From CAIXSC01 sp046349935 (lineage in GTDB: Bacteria > Planctomycetota > Planctomycetia > Pirellulales > Pirellulaceae), in contig JAXMBK010000003.1 in NCBI GenBank assembly GCA_046349935.1, positions 186,001 through 250,000 of the forward strand: 64,000 nucleotides of DNA, given 5' to 3'. The notes beneath the pieces were generated by a model that saw only the letters and a program-made list of their open reading frames with translations, made no database searches and was not told the origin of the DNA. The position numbers and the translations under genes were made by a program. Positions 16,726 through 25,024 of this stretch are shown here, piece after piece. Numbering within the stretch: the first letter of the stretch is position 1; each line of letters starts with the position of its first letter.

Positions 16726-18027
16726 TCAGGGCTTCTGGCCGACCGTCAGGGTAAAGGGGAAGTTTTCGTAAGGGACCTTCAGCGCCGTGACGGTGTACTT
16801 CCAATCTCCGGCGCTCGCCGCGGGCACGTCGACCTGCAGCGTCGAAGTTCCTTCGCGAACAGCAAACTCGCTGCCGTCGGGCGCTTCCACGCGCAGCCGC
16901 AGCGTCGCTCCTTGATTCTCAAACGCCAGCACGAATTTCAAGTCGGATTGCTTGGCATTGCGATAGACGTTCGTCACCGTGGGGTTCGACGCCGAAGTGC
17001 TCAAGAGGTTCTGCTTTTGGGGCGAGAACCCGCCCTGCACCAACGTCTGCGTCACCTTCGATTGCTCGCGCGCCGTGACGGTCGTGAACACGAGATACTT
17101 GAGCAGCTTGGTTTCAATCTCCGAGTTCACCGACTCGTTGTGAAACGCCGTATACAAGATTGAACCGCGTCCTACGGGCAGCCGCACCAACAGCGGCGCG
17201 GAACGGCGACCGCCGTCGTTCGTTTGGTAGTCGCCGTGCAAATACGACTTCAGATCGGTGGAGCGAAACGCGGCCGGGTACCAGCCGGGCTGGTCGAAAT
17301 TGAGCGGCACGGTCGAGCCGAGCAAATCGCGCAAGCCTTCGTCGACGACTTCGGCATCGAGCCGTTGTTCGCCGCCGACGACGACCGACGATCGGTCGAC
17401 CAAATCGGGAAACGCGATGAGCAATTCCTGAAAGCGCCAGTCTGAGGCGTATAAAGTGCCGCCGTTCTCGACGTAAGCTCGCAACGTCTTGCGCAGACGT
17501 TCGCCCACGTCGGGTTTGATGGTGTACACGCGGGAATTACGATTGCCGACGCCGACCGCTTCTCCCAGCCAGTGCTCGGGCGAGCCGCCGCATGTCAGGA
17601 AGACGACGTCGTAAGGCTGCAGTTGTTCTAGGTCGAGCAGCGCGTCGAGCGGGATCTCGTCGTAGGCGTAGCCTTCGCCCAGTTCTCGGAGCAATCGTCC
17701 CATGTCGTCGAAGTGCGCTGGCGTGACGGCCAACCGCAGGCGTTTGACCGGCGTCGTCGTTTCTTCTTCCTTGGTCTGCTCAACCTGCTTCACTTGCACT
17801 CCGCCGCTAGGTCCCTCGCCATTGCGGGGTCGCCCCAGGCCCAAGGCCCAGTCGACGAAAAAGACGCACAGCAGCGCCAGCCCCAACGCCGCGGCGGCGC
17901 ACAAGTCGAACCAGATCCGCATTCCACCGCCGTCCGCCTTGTCGACCGTGACGGAAGCGGAAGGCGCGCCGGGGCCGAACGGGGAATTGGGAGCAGGCGG
18001 CGCGGGACGCGACGTCGGCATGGACAT
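16726..18027 (-). CDS. Membrane protein with GATase-like and PPC-like domains (paralog 1)
   Basis: Paralog of the next gene downstream, about 433 residues with the same order: Pro-rich N-terminus, one membrane helix (about 38-58), GATase/ThuA-like alpha/beta domain (YDVVFLTCGGSPEHW; GGTLYASDWRF) and C-terminal PPC-like beta domain (FVLAFENQGATLRL). It differs by an insertion after the CGG motif (about 155-175). The N-terminus MSMPTSRPAPP and AGGAG upstream support 18027. I do not recognise a named family; a carbohydrate- or peptide-binding envelope role is only inference. It is divergent from the FHA membrane protein at 18212. Confidence 0.65.
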   Translation of the reverse strand: MSMPTSRPAPPAPNSPFGPGAPSASVTVDKADGGGMRIWFDLCAAAALGLALLCVFFVDWALGLGRPRNGEGPSGGVQVKQVEQTKEEETTTPVKRLRLAVTPAHFDDMGRLLRELGEGYAYDEIPLDALLDLEQLQPYDVVFLTCGGSPEHWLGEAVGVGNRNSRVYTIKPDVGERLRKTLRAYVENGGTLYASDWRFQELLIAFPDLVDRSSVVVGGEQRLDAEVVDEGLRDLLGSTVPLNFDQPGWYPAAFRSTDLKSYLHGDYQTNDGGRRSAPLLVRLPVGRGSILYTAFHNESVNSEIETKLLKYLVFTTVTAREQSKVTQTLVQGGFSPQKQNLLSTSASNPTVTNVYRNAKQSDLKFVLAFENQGATLRLRVEAPDGSEFAVREGTSTLQVDVPAASAGDWKYTVTALKVPYENFPFTLTVGQKP

Positions 18028-18152
18028 GGGGCGAACTCTCCTGGAACGCACTCTCGCGGTGCGCAGACGCCGCGGCGGGCGACGGGCGCGACGGTCGGGA
18101 GAATAGCACGCCGCTCGCCGAGTCGCAATGAAACGCGCCGACCTCGCGATGA

Positions 18153-18180
18153 TTGCTCGACACTACCCCGATGCTATGAT
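18153..18180 (+). promoter_or_regulatory. Putative promoter of the FHA membrane protein gene
   Basis: TTGCTC (18153-18158), 16-base spacer, TATGAT (18175-18180). The expected start is about 25 bases before the ATG at 18212, with AAGGAG between them. Confidence 0.55.
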
Positions 18181-18211
18181 GATGCCTCCCTCCAAGGAGT
18201 AGCCACGCGCC

Positions 18212-19369
18212 ATGTCACTCGCACGACTCGTCTACTACAGCGGACTCTTCAGCGGTTGGGCCGCGTTCCTCGGGTGGCTGCTCGCCGAGATCCTGGTCTT
18301 GCGAGGCCAAGGAACGCGCGGCGGTGTGCTCGGATTGGCGCTCGTCGGCGGCGTGGTCGGCGCGGGAATCGGCGCCGGTCTCAATCTGGCCGCCGGCCTC
18401 TCCAACTCCGACTGGAAAAGACTGCTGCTCCGCATCGCCATCGGACTGCTCGGCGGCGGCGCCGGCGGACTCATCGGCATCCTTGTCGGCAACCTCGCCT
18501 ACTCGCTCGTGGGACTCCGCTTCGTCGGCTTCATGCTGCTGGGAGTCGCCGTCGGAGTCGTCGATGGATTGGCCGAACGGTCGCTCAGCAAGATTCGCAA
18601 CGGCGTCCTCGGCGGACTGGTCGGCGGTCTCATCGGCGGGCTGGCCTTCACGCCCCTTTCCGCCATCCTCAACTCTGACTCGGGAATCGCCAGTCGAGCG
18701 ACCGCGTTCGTGATCCTCGGCCTCTGCGTCGGCGCTCTGATCGGACTGGCTCAAGTCGTCCTAAAGGAAGCGTGGCTCACGGTGCTGGACGGTTATCGCC
18801 CCGGTCGTCAGTTGATTTTGAGCCGACCGGTGACCGTGTTGGGGCGCGGCGACCATTTGCCGCTGCCGTTCATCGGTCCGCTGAACGCCGATCTGGGATC
18901 GGAACATTGCCGGATCGTGCGTCAGACCGATGGCCGGTTTTGGCTGGAGCCGATCGATACGAAGACGGGCGTCGCCGTGAACCATCAGAAGCTTGCCGCC
19001 GCGTGCGCCTTGGCGGACGGCGACGTCATCAAGTTAGGGCGCAATTACGTGCGGTTTAACGAACGGCGGCGGTCCGCGAGCGGTGGATCGCCCAGCACCG
19101 GTCCGGGGCCGTCGGCGACCGCTGGCGGCGCGTCGATCGCCTCCGTCAAGCCGCCTCCACCGCCGCCGGGCCGTCCGGCGCCGCCGCCTCCCAAGTTGTC
19201 TCCCGCGCCGCCGACGCCTCCCCCGCCCAAACCGTCCCCACAGGGAACAGCGCCCAGCGCTCCTCCGGCAGCGCCCGCCGCGCGTCCCCCTGGCGCCATT
19301 GCACCGCCCCCCCCGCCGAAGCCTGTGATCGCCCCGCCTCCCCCCCCACCCCGCAAACCTGGGGTGTAA
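18212..19369 (+). CDS. Polytopic membrane protein with cytoplasmic FHA domain and Pro-rich tail
   Basis: A 385-residue protein. The first ~190 residues are glycine-rich membrane helices (about six, with repeated GGLIGG/GVVGAGIG text). An FHA domain follows (about 200-290; VLGRGDH, SEHCRIV, DGDVIKLG), which should read phosphothreonine. The last ~95 residues are almost only Pro, Ala and Ser (repeated PPPPP). Its position between the paralog pair and the large kinase/phosphatase/GTPase unit suggests it is a membrane receptor for phosphorylated partners from that unit (inference). The start is supported by AAGGAG and the promoter at 18153-18180. Confidence 0.85.
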   Translation: MSLARLVYYSGLFSGWAAFLGWLLAEILVLRGQGTRGGVLGLALVGGVVGAGIGAGLNLAAGLSNSDWKRLLLRIAIGLLGGGAGGLIGILVGNLAYSLVGLRFVGFMLLGVAVGVVDGLAERSLSKIRNGVLGGLVGGLIGGLAFTPLSAILNSDSGIASRATAFVILGLCVGALIGLAQVVLKEAWLTVLDGYRPGRQLILSRPVTVLGRGDHLPLPFIGPLNADLGSEHCRIVRQTDGRFWLEPIDTKTGVAVNHQKLAAACALADGDVIKLGRNYVRFNERRRSASGGSPSTGPGPSATAGGASIASVKPPPPPPGRPAPPPPKLSPAPPTPPPPKPSPQGTAPSAPPAAPAARPPGAIAPPPPPKPVIAPPPPPPRKPGV

Positions 19370-19429
19370 TCCCCGCTCGGAATAAACTTTACGAAGAATT
19401 AGTTCAATTGGTTCGACAATTGCAGTAGG

Positions 19430-19456
19430 GCTTCACAGCGAGCTAAGATGTGAAGC
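19430..19456. other. Inverted repeat upstream of the DUF1559 gene
   Basis: Perfect 8-base arms GCTTCACA and TGTGAAGC around an 11-base spacer. It lies about 95 bases before the DUF1559 ATG, in the AT-richest part of this intergenic region, near two CAATTG hexamers (19405, 19417). It could be an operator or a leader hairpin. Confidence 0.4.
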
Positions 19457-19550
19457 TGTTGCGAATCGCGTGTGAACTTTAAGACACGACCTTTCGCCGG
19501 CACAGTTCGTCCTTTATTCCCGTTCCTGTTGCCAAGCTGGAGTTTACGCA

Positions 19551-20627
19551 ATGAGTCGAGTTACGAAGTGGAAAGGTGCGCCGCATCGGCGCGGATTCAC
19601 CCTGGTCGAGTTGCTGGTGGTGATCGCCATCATCGGCATCTTGGTTGCGCTGTTGTTGCCCGCTGTTCAGGCAGCGCGTGAGGCAGCTCGGCGCACGCAG
19701 TGCACGAACAACCTCAAACAGATCGGCATTGCGACGCATAACTTCCACGACATCTACCAGCGCATGCCGCCGGGTTACCTCGGAACCAACTCCTACACCG
19801 GCCCTGCTTACACCAACACCCAGTGGCTTGGTTCGCTCGTGTTCCTGCTCCCCTACGCTGAGCAGCAGAACATCTACGATCGCATTCAATGCGTGAAGAA
19901 CGTCGATTTGCCGACGCCGGACGCGTTCGCCAACCCGTGGCCTTCGGGGACCATTACGCCGTGGTGGGCCACGCCGATTGGACCGAACGGCGAAGACGAC
20001 TACGTGACGGCTCAGACCCGTTTGAATGGTTTCCTTTGCCCGTCGACGAACCCGTACACGTCGAGCGGCGGTACGTCGGTGGTGATGCACTGCTACGGTC
20101 TTGACGGCGGCGGCACCGTGACGATGGCCTACTTCGGCGGCGTCTCGCAGCTCGGCCGCACCAACTACGTCGGCAACGCCGGCGGTTTGGGCGCGATTCC
20201 GGTGAGCAACCCGCCGCCGGCTTCGGTCACTTGGAGCGTCTACCAAGGCCCGATGTTGAACCGCGGCAAGTACAATCTGGGCGCCGTGCTCGACGGCACC
20301 TCGAACTGCTTCCTGTTCGGCGAAACAATCGGTTCGCGTCGCGTCGTGGGCAGTGGCAGCACGCTGCAACAGACCAAGCAGATCGAGTACTCGCACTCGT
20401 GGATGGGCACCGGCGCCCTGCCGACCGCTTGGGGTCTGCGATTCACGGGTAATCCGCCGCAGTACCAAACCCACAACTGGTACCAGTTCAGCAGCGAACA
20501 TCCGGGCGGCGTGCTCTTTGTCTACGCCGACGGTTCGGTGCGAAATGTTTCATGGCAGGTCAACGGCACCGTCTTCCGCAATGTGTCGGGAATGGCGGAC
20601 GGCACGACTGCTTCGATCGACAACTAG
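19551..20627 (+). CDS. DUF1559 pseudopilin-like protein
   Basis: A 358-residue planctomycete-type protein. A type IV pilin/pseudopilin N-terminus (RRGFTLVELLVVIAIIG) predicts cleavage by a prepilin peptidase after Gly, with Glu+5 present. The helix continues into AVQAAREAARRTQCTNNLKQ. The C-terminal signature HPGGVLFVYADGSV matches the H-x9-DG motif of the DUF1559 family. The function of this family is not established; it is expected at the inner membrane or assembled into a type II secretion-like structure. GGAG lies nine bases before the ATG. A small lipoprotein follows 56 bases downstream. Confidence 0.95.
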   Translation: MSRVTKWKGAPHRRGFTLVELLVVIAIIGILVALLLPAVQAAREAARRTQCTNNLKQIGIATHNFHDIYQRMPPGYLGTNSYTGPAYTNTQWLGSLVFLLPYAEQQNIYDRIQCVKNVDLPTPDAFANPWPSGTITPWWATPIGPNGEDDYVTAQTRLNGFLCPSTNPYTSSGGTSVVMHCYGLDGGGTVTMAYFGGVSQLGRTNYVGNAGGLGAIPVSNPPPASVTWSVYQGPMLNRGKYNLGAVLDGTSNCFLFGETIGSRRVVGSGSTLQQTKQIEYSHSWMGTGALPTAWGLRFTGNPPQYQTHNWYQFSSEHPGGVLFVYADGSVRNVSWQVNGTVFRNVSGMADGTTASIDN

Positions 20628-20683
20628 CGTCGCCAGCGGGTTCAACGGATCCCGTATAAAGCCATCACCTTGTTAAGGAACCC

Positions 20684-20908
20684 ATGATGAAGAAATTGCT
20701 TTGCTTGACGGTTGCCGCGGCCATGTTGAGCGTCGTGCTCGGATGCGGCGGGGACAGCGGAAACACCGCGTCGACGCCCGCCAACCCCGATGCACGCCCC
20801 GCAGGCGGCCCCTCGGCTGCTGGACCGGCTGGCTCGGGTGCGGCGCCTGCCGTTCCTCCGCCGCCGACGGCGCCGGCTGCGCCTCCTCCGCCGCCGCCAA
20901 GCCTGTAG
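20684..20908 (+). CDS. Small proline/alanine-rich lipoprotein
   Basis: A 74-residue protein with a type II signal peptide and lipobox VVLGC (Cys21). After the lipid anchor it is only a low-complexity Gly/Ala/Pro chain that ends in PPPPPPSL. AAGGA precedes the ATG by five bases. Small lipoproteins often follow DUF1559 genes in planctomycetes, so a partner or scaffold role is possible (inference). A strong terminator follows. Confidence 0.8.
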   Translation: MMKKLLCLTVAAAMLSVVLGCGGDSGNTASTPANPDARPAGGPSAAGPAGSGAAPAVPPPPTAPAAPPPPPPSL

Positions 20909-20924
20909 TCATCGCGCAGGCGAT

Positions 20925-20948
20925 CCGAGTCGGTTCCCATCGACTCGG
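20925..20948. other. Hairpin after the lipoprotein gene
   Basis: 8-base arms CCGAGTCG and CGACTCGG around an 8-base loop. There is no T-run; it lies just upstream of the intrinsic terminator and may stabilise the mRNA end. Confidence 0.45.
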
Positions 20949-20967
20949 ACGTCCAGCTGCTTACAAG

Positions 20968-21003
20968 ACCCTGCTGGTTGCCATAGCCAGCAGGGTTTTT
21001 CTT
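20968..21003 (+). terminator. Intrinsic terminator of the DUF1559-lipoprotein unit
   Basis: A perfect 10-base stem ACCCTGCTGG / CCAGCAGGGT (20968-20977 and 20987-20996) with a 9-base loop, followed by a T-rich run. It ends a few bases before the stop of the convergent gene at 21009. Confidence 0.88.
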
Positions 21004-21008
21004 TGCGC

Positions 21009-22457
21009 TTACTTCCGCTCGGTCAGTGCCGACAACGTCGTCACTCCCTGCGCAAGTTGCAGGCAGACGACGTACGACTCGCCGTCGCGACAAAAAGTTC
21101 CTTCGCGCAACCGCCGCAAATCCAGGCTCTCTTCCAGCGGTTGCCTCTCCCCCTGCCGGCCCCTCTGAAACGGCGGGCGCCACGGTCCTCGCAGACGCAC
21201 CGTAAAGTCCCGGCACGCCGTCGGCGCATGAAACGTCACTTGCGCGTCGTTCGCCTCGATCTGGGTGAGTTGCCGCGCGGCCGCGTATCGAGCCAGTTCG
21301 CTCGGCTTCTGCCACAACAGACGTTCGGGAAAGTGCTCCTCTAACGACCGTATCACGCGCTGAAAATCGTGAAACCCTGCTTTGGAACCGTGCGAGTACA
21401 GCCCAGGCCAGTGGCACAACATGACCGCCGGCTCATTACGTTGAATCAACTCCACCAGCCGCCCTCTGCGGCCGTCGGCGCTGGCGTACTTTTCTCCCGC
21501 GCTGACCTGATCTCCATCCCACCCGCCGAACCAATCGCCCGTCCCCGCCGGTACATTCACCACGAACTCCGGCCGTGTCGTCTCGACGCCGCGCACCTGC
21601 TCCAGCGTCGGCATGGTTCCGTCCTGTCCCTCTTTGACGTACTTGAAATAGTGCGGCACGTCGACTTGCGGAAACACGTCGAGCACGGCCTGACGCACCC
21701 CTTGCGACAACTCGGACTTCACGCGATTCCCAAATCCGCCTGGCGTCGTGATCCCTTCGCAAGGCAGGTCGCAGTTGCGGAGGATGCGCAGCGCATAGGC
21801 CATGTAGTCCGCCATCTGATCGACGCTCAGCGCTCGTTGCGGATAGGAATTCTCCATCGTCGACGAATCGATCTCGGCCAGCGGCCTGCCGGTCGTCAAA
21901 TCGATGACGCGCGTATGCGTAATCATTTCGGGATGGATGTCCCAGTTCGGCAACATCAGTTCGCGCACCAACCGAAGACTGTCTTGCAACTGCCGACGCG
22001 ACCAACCGGGCAGTTCACGGTCGAGCCACCCGACGCACGCCGGATACGGCACGACGCTGTACTTACCGCGCACGCCATGCTCCCCGCACCACTCGCCGAA
22101 CTCCCGCACGAACGCATCGGGAATCTCGCGCGGCCACGTTTCCCAGGGCCGCCGGTACGCTTCGCGATCGGGCCAAGCCGCGGCAAACTGCGGCATGCAA
22201 AAGTGCCCCATATTCACGAGGCACGTCGAGTCGTCGATGATGAACGACGCTGGCACGCGTGCGCGCGGATGCAAGATCTCGACGCGTGCATCTTGCACCG
22301 CCCGTTCGACGGCCGCGCCGCCTTTGTCTTGAGCCTTGGCCGAGGCGCCGTCGCGCCGCGGCCCCACCGAATCCGCGGCCGCGATTGCTGCGCCCCAGAA
22401 ACTTGCCTGCCGCAAGAACTCGCGGCGCGACTCCCGCCCCGGTCGGCGCTGCGTCAT
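21009..22457 (-). CDS. Tat-exported protein, polysaccharide-deacetylase-like
   Basis: A 482-residue exported protein. The N-terminus has a twin-arginine signal (ESRREFLRQASFW). The main domain (about 65-380) starts with ASFIIDDSTCLVN, an Asp-Asp strand end like the first motif of NodB-type deacetylases; a second motif of that kind was not confirmed, so the family call is tentative. The C-terminus (about 395-480) looks like a beta domain. The ATG at 22457 overlaps the stop of the upstream gene by four bases, so it is the last gene of the ten-gene minus-strand unit. Confidence 0.6.
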   Translation of the reverse strand: MTQRRPGRESRREFLRQASFWGAAIAAADSVGPRRDGASAKAQDKGGAAVERAVQDARVEILHPRARVPASFIIDDSTCLVNMGHFCMPQFAAAWPDREAYRRPWETWPREIPDAFVREFGEWCGEHGVRGKYSVVPYPACVGWLDRELPGWSRRQLQDSLRLVRELMLPNWDIHPEMITHTRVIDLTTGRPLAEIDSSTMENSYPQRALSVDQMADYMAYALRILRNCDLPCEGITTPGGFGNRVKSELSQGVRQAVLDVFPQVDVPHYFKYVKEGQDGTMPTLEQVRGVETTRPEFVVNVPAGTGDWFGGWDGDQVSAGEKYASADGRRGRLVELIQRNEPAVMLCHWPGLYSHGSKAGFHDFQRVIRSLEEHFPERLLWQKPSELARYAAARQLTQIEANDAQVTFHAPTACRDFTVRLRGPWRPPFQRGRQGERQPLEESLDLRRLREGTFCRDGESYVVCLQLAQGVTTLSALTERK

Positions 22458-25018
22458 GGCGAATAGACCTTCGCTTTCTCGCTTTGATACCGGTAGTACA
22501 CTTCCAGCGTCAGGACGCCCAACGCCGTGGAATAGACGCGGCCGCCTTGGCCGCACCAACGGCTCTGCGGCGGCCAACTGCCGCGATCGCACGCCTCGCC
22601 TTGAACCTGCAGCGAAATCAGCCGCTCGCGCACCTGATCATTCCACCGCTTCCAGGGCTCTTCCCCATGCTGATACATGGCCAGCGTCGCGTTGTACAAG
22701 AAGTAGTAGTCGACGGCTCCGCGGCCGCTGGCCATAACCTCCGCCGACGACTCCGACACTTTCGCCAGATATTCCGCCCCCAGGCGCACTAATTCCGATT
22801 CGGGATTCTCCAGCAGCAGTTGATCGATAAGCATGCCGACGCCGGTCGTGGCTTCGGTGTACGGATGACCGCCTGCGGTGTAAGCCGTCCGTCCCGTGCG
22901 TCCCACGCGACAGAGGCCCAAGAACTTCTCGACTCCGGCGATGCATTCCGGCGACACGCTCAAACGCGCTTCCTTGCCGCTCTTGATCGCCAACACCTGC
23001 CAGCCCGTCACCGACATGTCGCTTCCTTCCGCGACGTTTTCGGTGTAACGCCAGCCGCCGTCTTTGTGTTGAATCCGCTCCAAGTACCGCAACGCCCGTT
23101 CCGCCGCTTCGCGGAACTCTCCATTTCCGGCTCGCCCATTCGCTACATCAATCGCATTGGCCTCATTCAGCGCAAAGGCAGCGATGCCGTGCTCGTACAT
23201 GAAGGCATGCCCGCTTTTGCCATGCTTCGCAGTGCACAACGCGCCGTCGGCCAACTGCTGCGCCGCCAGCCAACGCAAGCCGCGTTCGACGTGCTCGGAA
23301 TACGTATTGCGATTGTTGTAATAGTGACCGCCCGCCTGGAACGCGAGGATCGCGAGCCCCGTTTGGGCGACCGGATGCTCTTGCCCCGCGCCGCGACAGG
23401 GAGTCCCCTCCGCGCACCGCGAGCCGGCGTGCGCATCGAGACAGTCATGTCCCCAGTGGCCGTCTTCCGCCTGGTGACGAGCCAGCCAATCAAGCCCCGC
23501 GGCGACCGCGCGCTCCGACTGCTTGTTTCCGCCGTAATTCACGATCCACTCTTCGCGATTCGCCTGCGTCCGCTTGGCGTACAGTCCCTCCTGCTCTTGC
23601 GTGGTGAACTCGAGCCGATCGAGCGACTCGACGCGGGCTCGGCCGTCGGCGTCGACCACCAAATCGCAGACGCGCCACAAATTGCCCGGCCCTGGACGTT
23701 GCGGACGAAAGCGGTACGTTTGTCCCCCTTGATAAACCTTCACCTCGACCTGACTCTCCGCCAACGACTTCTTCGCGTCGACGCCGTCTCCCGCCGAGTT
23801 CGGAACATCCGCATCATGCACAAAGTAGCTGTAGCGGCCCGGCTGAACCCCAAGCACCGTGATCGTCTCGGGCCCCTCCCCGTCGCGGTCGTCGATGTCC
23901 AGATTCACAAACTCGCGGCTCGCCAAATCTCCCTTCTGCTTGTGAAACACATGAAACCGCTCGCCGTCCGGCAGCGGTCCTTCCAAGTGGGCGTCCAAGT
24001 CGAGCGAACCGGCGCCCCAATTGAGTACGAACCGCACTTGCCCCGCCGCCATCCCCGGACTCAACGACACCCGCAAGCGACGTTCCTCGCCGCTCGCAAA
24101 CGTCTCGCTCCACTGCTCGACCGCGTACCCCGTCGCGGCGGCCTCCAACGGCACCGCCCCCGACGGCGCGTCGCGAAGTTCAAACCGACCATCCTCGCCG
24201 GTGGTCGTTTTGAGCCGCGTACCAGGCACCCGCACCGTCGCACCCGCCACCGGTTGGCCCGACGTGGCGCTCACGACCTGCCCCGTCAACTTCACATCTC
24301 CCAGCGCCAGCCGAGCCGGCGGATCCGGCACCGTCACCGTGCGCACGCGCGGCAGCCAGCCCGAACGATCGCGAACGCGAATTTCGTCCCCCGGCCGTAC
24401 GCCGCGCCACCGCCATTGCAGCGTCTCCACCTGCTCCGACGCCGCCGCGCGATCCAACAACTCCGTCTCGCGGTCCCCTTCCTTTCTCTGAAACCCGACG
24501 AGCCCGCCGCGCTCCACTCGAAACGCCACCGTCAACCGCTCGGGGTCCGCCGGATCCCGTTCCACGCGTAGTTCATCTGCCAGCTGCGCATAGCTCCCTA
24601 CCGCGGAACGGTAGTAGGCCGCCATCGCCGCGGCGGCCGCGAGCACGGCCAAGGCTGCGCCCCAGGCCATCCATCGCCCACCGCGCCGCTTCCGCTGCAA
24701 GGACAACTCAAGCGCCGCCGCTTGCCGCTGCAACTCGTCCGCCGGCCCGCCCGCCGGCGAGCGTTGCACCGGCCCCGGCGGCGGAGGGGACGTCGTCGCT
24801 TTGACGGGCGTTACGAGAGACGGCCGGGGCGGAGGCGCAGGAGGCGACACGGCAGGCGGCGGTCCCGGAACAGCCGGCGGCGTGGGGCGAGCGACCTTGG
24901 GAGGCGGCGGAGGCGGTCGCACTGGCTTGGCAGGCGCCGCCGCGAGACCCGCTCCGCAGGCGGGGCAACGTACGTCCCGTTCGTCGACCGGCACGCCGCA
25001 ATTCGAGCACTTTTTCAT
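22454..25018 (-). CDS. Zinc-ribbon / membrane anchor / CarboxypepD-like / alpha-alpha toroid protein
   Basis: An 854-residue mosaic. It has an N-terminal zinc ribbon (CSNCG...CPACG, residues 4-22), a Pro-rich linker (about 30-90), a DELQR...LE helix, one membrane helix (about 117-136), a small beta domain (about 140-235), and a carboxypeptidase-regulatory-like beta sandwich (about 243-325; TGQVVSATSGQPVAGATV). Next is a DUF2135/YfaP-like part (about 325-460; LNWGAGSLDLDAHL). The C-terminal ~350 residues form repeated helices of the prenyltransferase/squalene-cyclase toroid type (GLDWLARHQAEDGHW; YLERIQHKDGGW). The toroid lacks an obvious DxDD or QW-rich catalytic set, so enzyme activity is doubtful. 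Its anchor module is homologous to that of the vWA protein next to it. Confidence 0.8.
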   Translation of the reverse strand: MKKCSNCGVPVDERDVRCPACGAGLAAAPAKPVRPPPPPPKVARPTPPAVPGPPPAVSPPAPPPRPSLVTPVKATTSPPPPGPVQRSPAGGPADELQRQAAALELSLQRKRRGGRWMAWGAALAVLAAAAAMAAYYRSAVGSYAQLADELRVERDPADPERLTVAFRVERGGLVGFQRKEGDRETELLDRAAASEQVETLQWRWRGVRPGDEIRVRDRSGWLPRVRTVTVPDPPARLALGDVKLTGQVVSATSGQPVAGATVRVPGTRLKTTTGEDGRFELRDAPSGAVPLEAAATGYAVEQWSETFASGEERRLRVSLSPGMAAGQVRFVLNWGAGSLDLDAHLEGPLPDGERFHVFHKQKGDLASREFVNLDIDDRDGEGPETITVLGVQPGRYSYFVHDADVPNSAGDGVDAKKSLAESQVEVKVYQGGQTYRFRPQRPGPGNLWRVCDLVVDADGRARVESLDRLEFTTQEQEGLYAKRTQANREEWIVNYGGNKQSERAVAAGLDWLARHQAEDGHWGHDCLDAHAGSRCAEGTPCRGAGQEHPVAQTGLAILAFQAGGHYYNNRNTYSEHVERGLRWLAAQQLADGALCTAKHGKSGHAFMYEHGIAAFALNEANAIDVANGRAGNGEFREAAERALRYLERIQHKDGGWRYTENVAEGSDMSVTGWQVLAIKSGKEARLSVSPECIAGVEKFLGLCRVGRTGRTAYTAGGHPYTEATTGVGMLIDQLLLENPESELVRLGAEYLAKVSESSAEVMASGRGAVDYYFLYNATLAMYQHGEEPWKRWNDQVRERLISLQVQGEACDRGSWPPQSRWCGQGGRVYSTALGVLTLEVYYRYQSEKAKVYSP

Positions 25019-25024
25019 GGTCGC

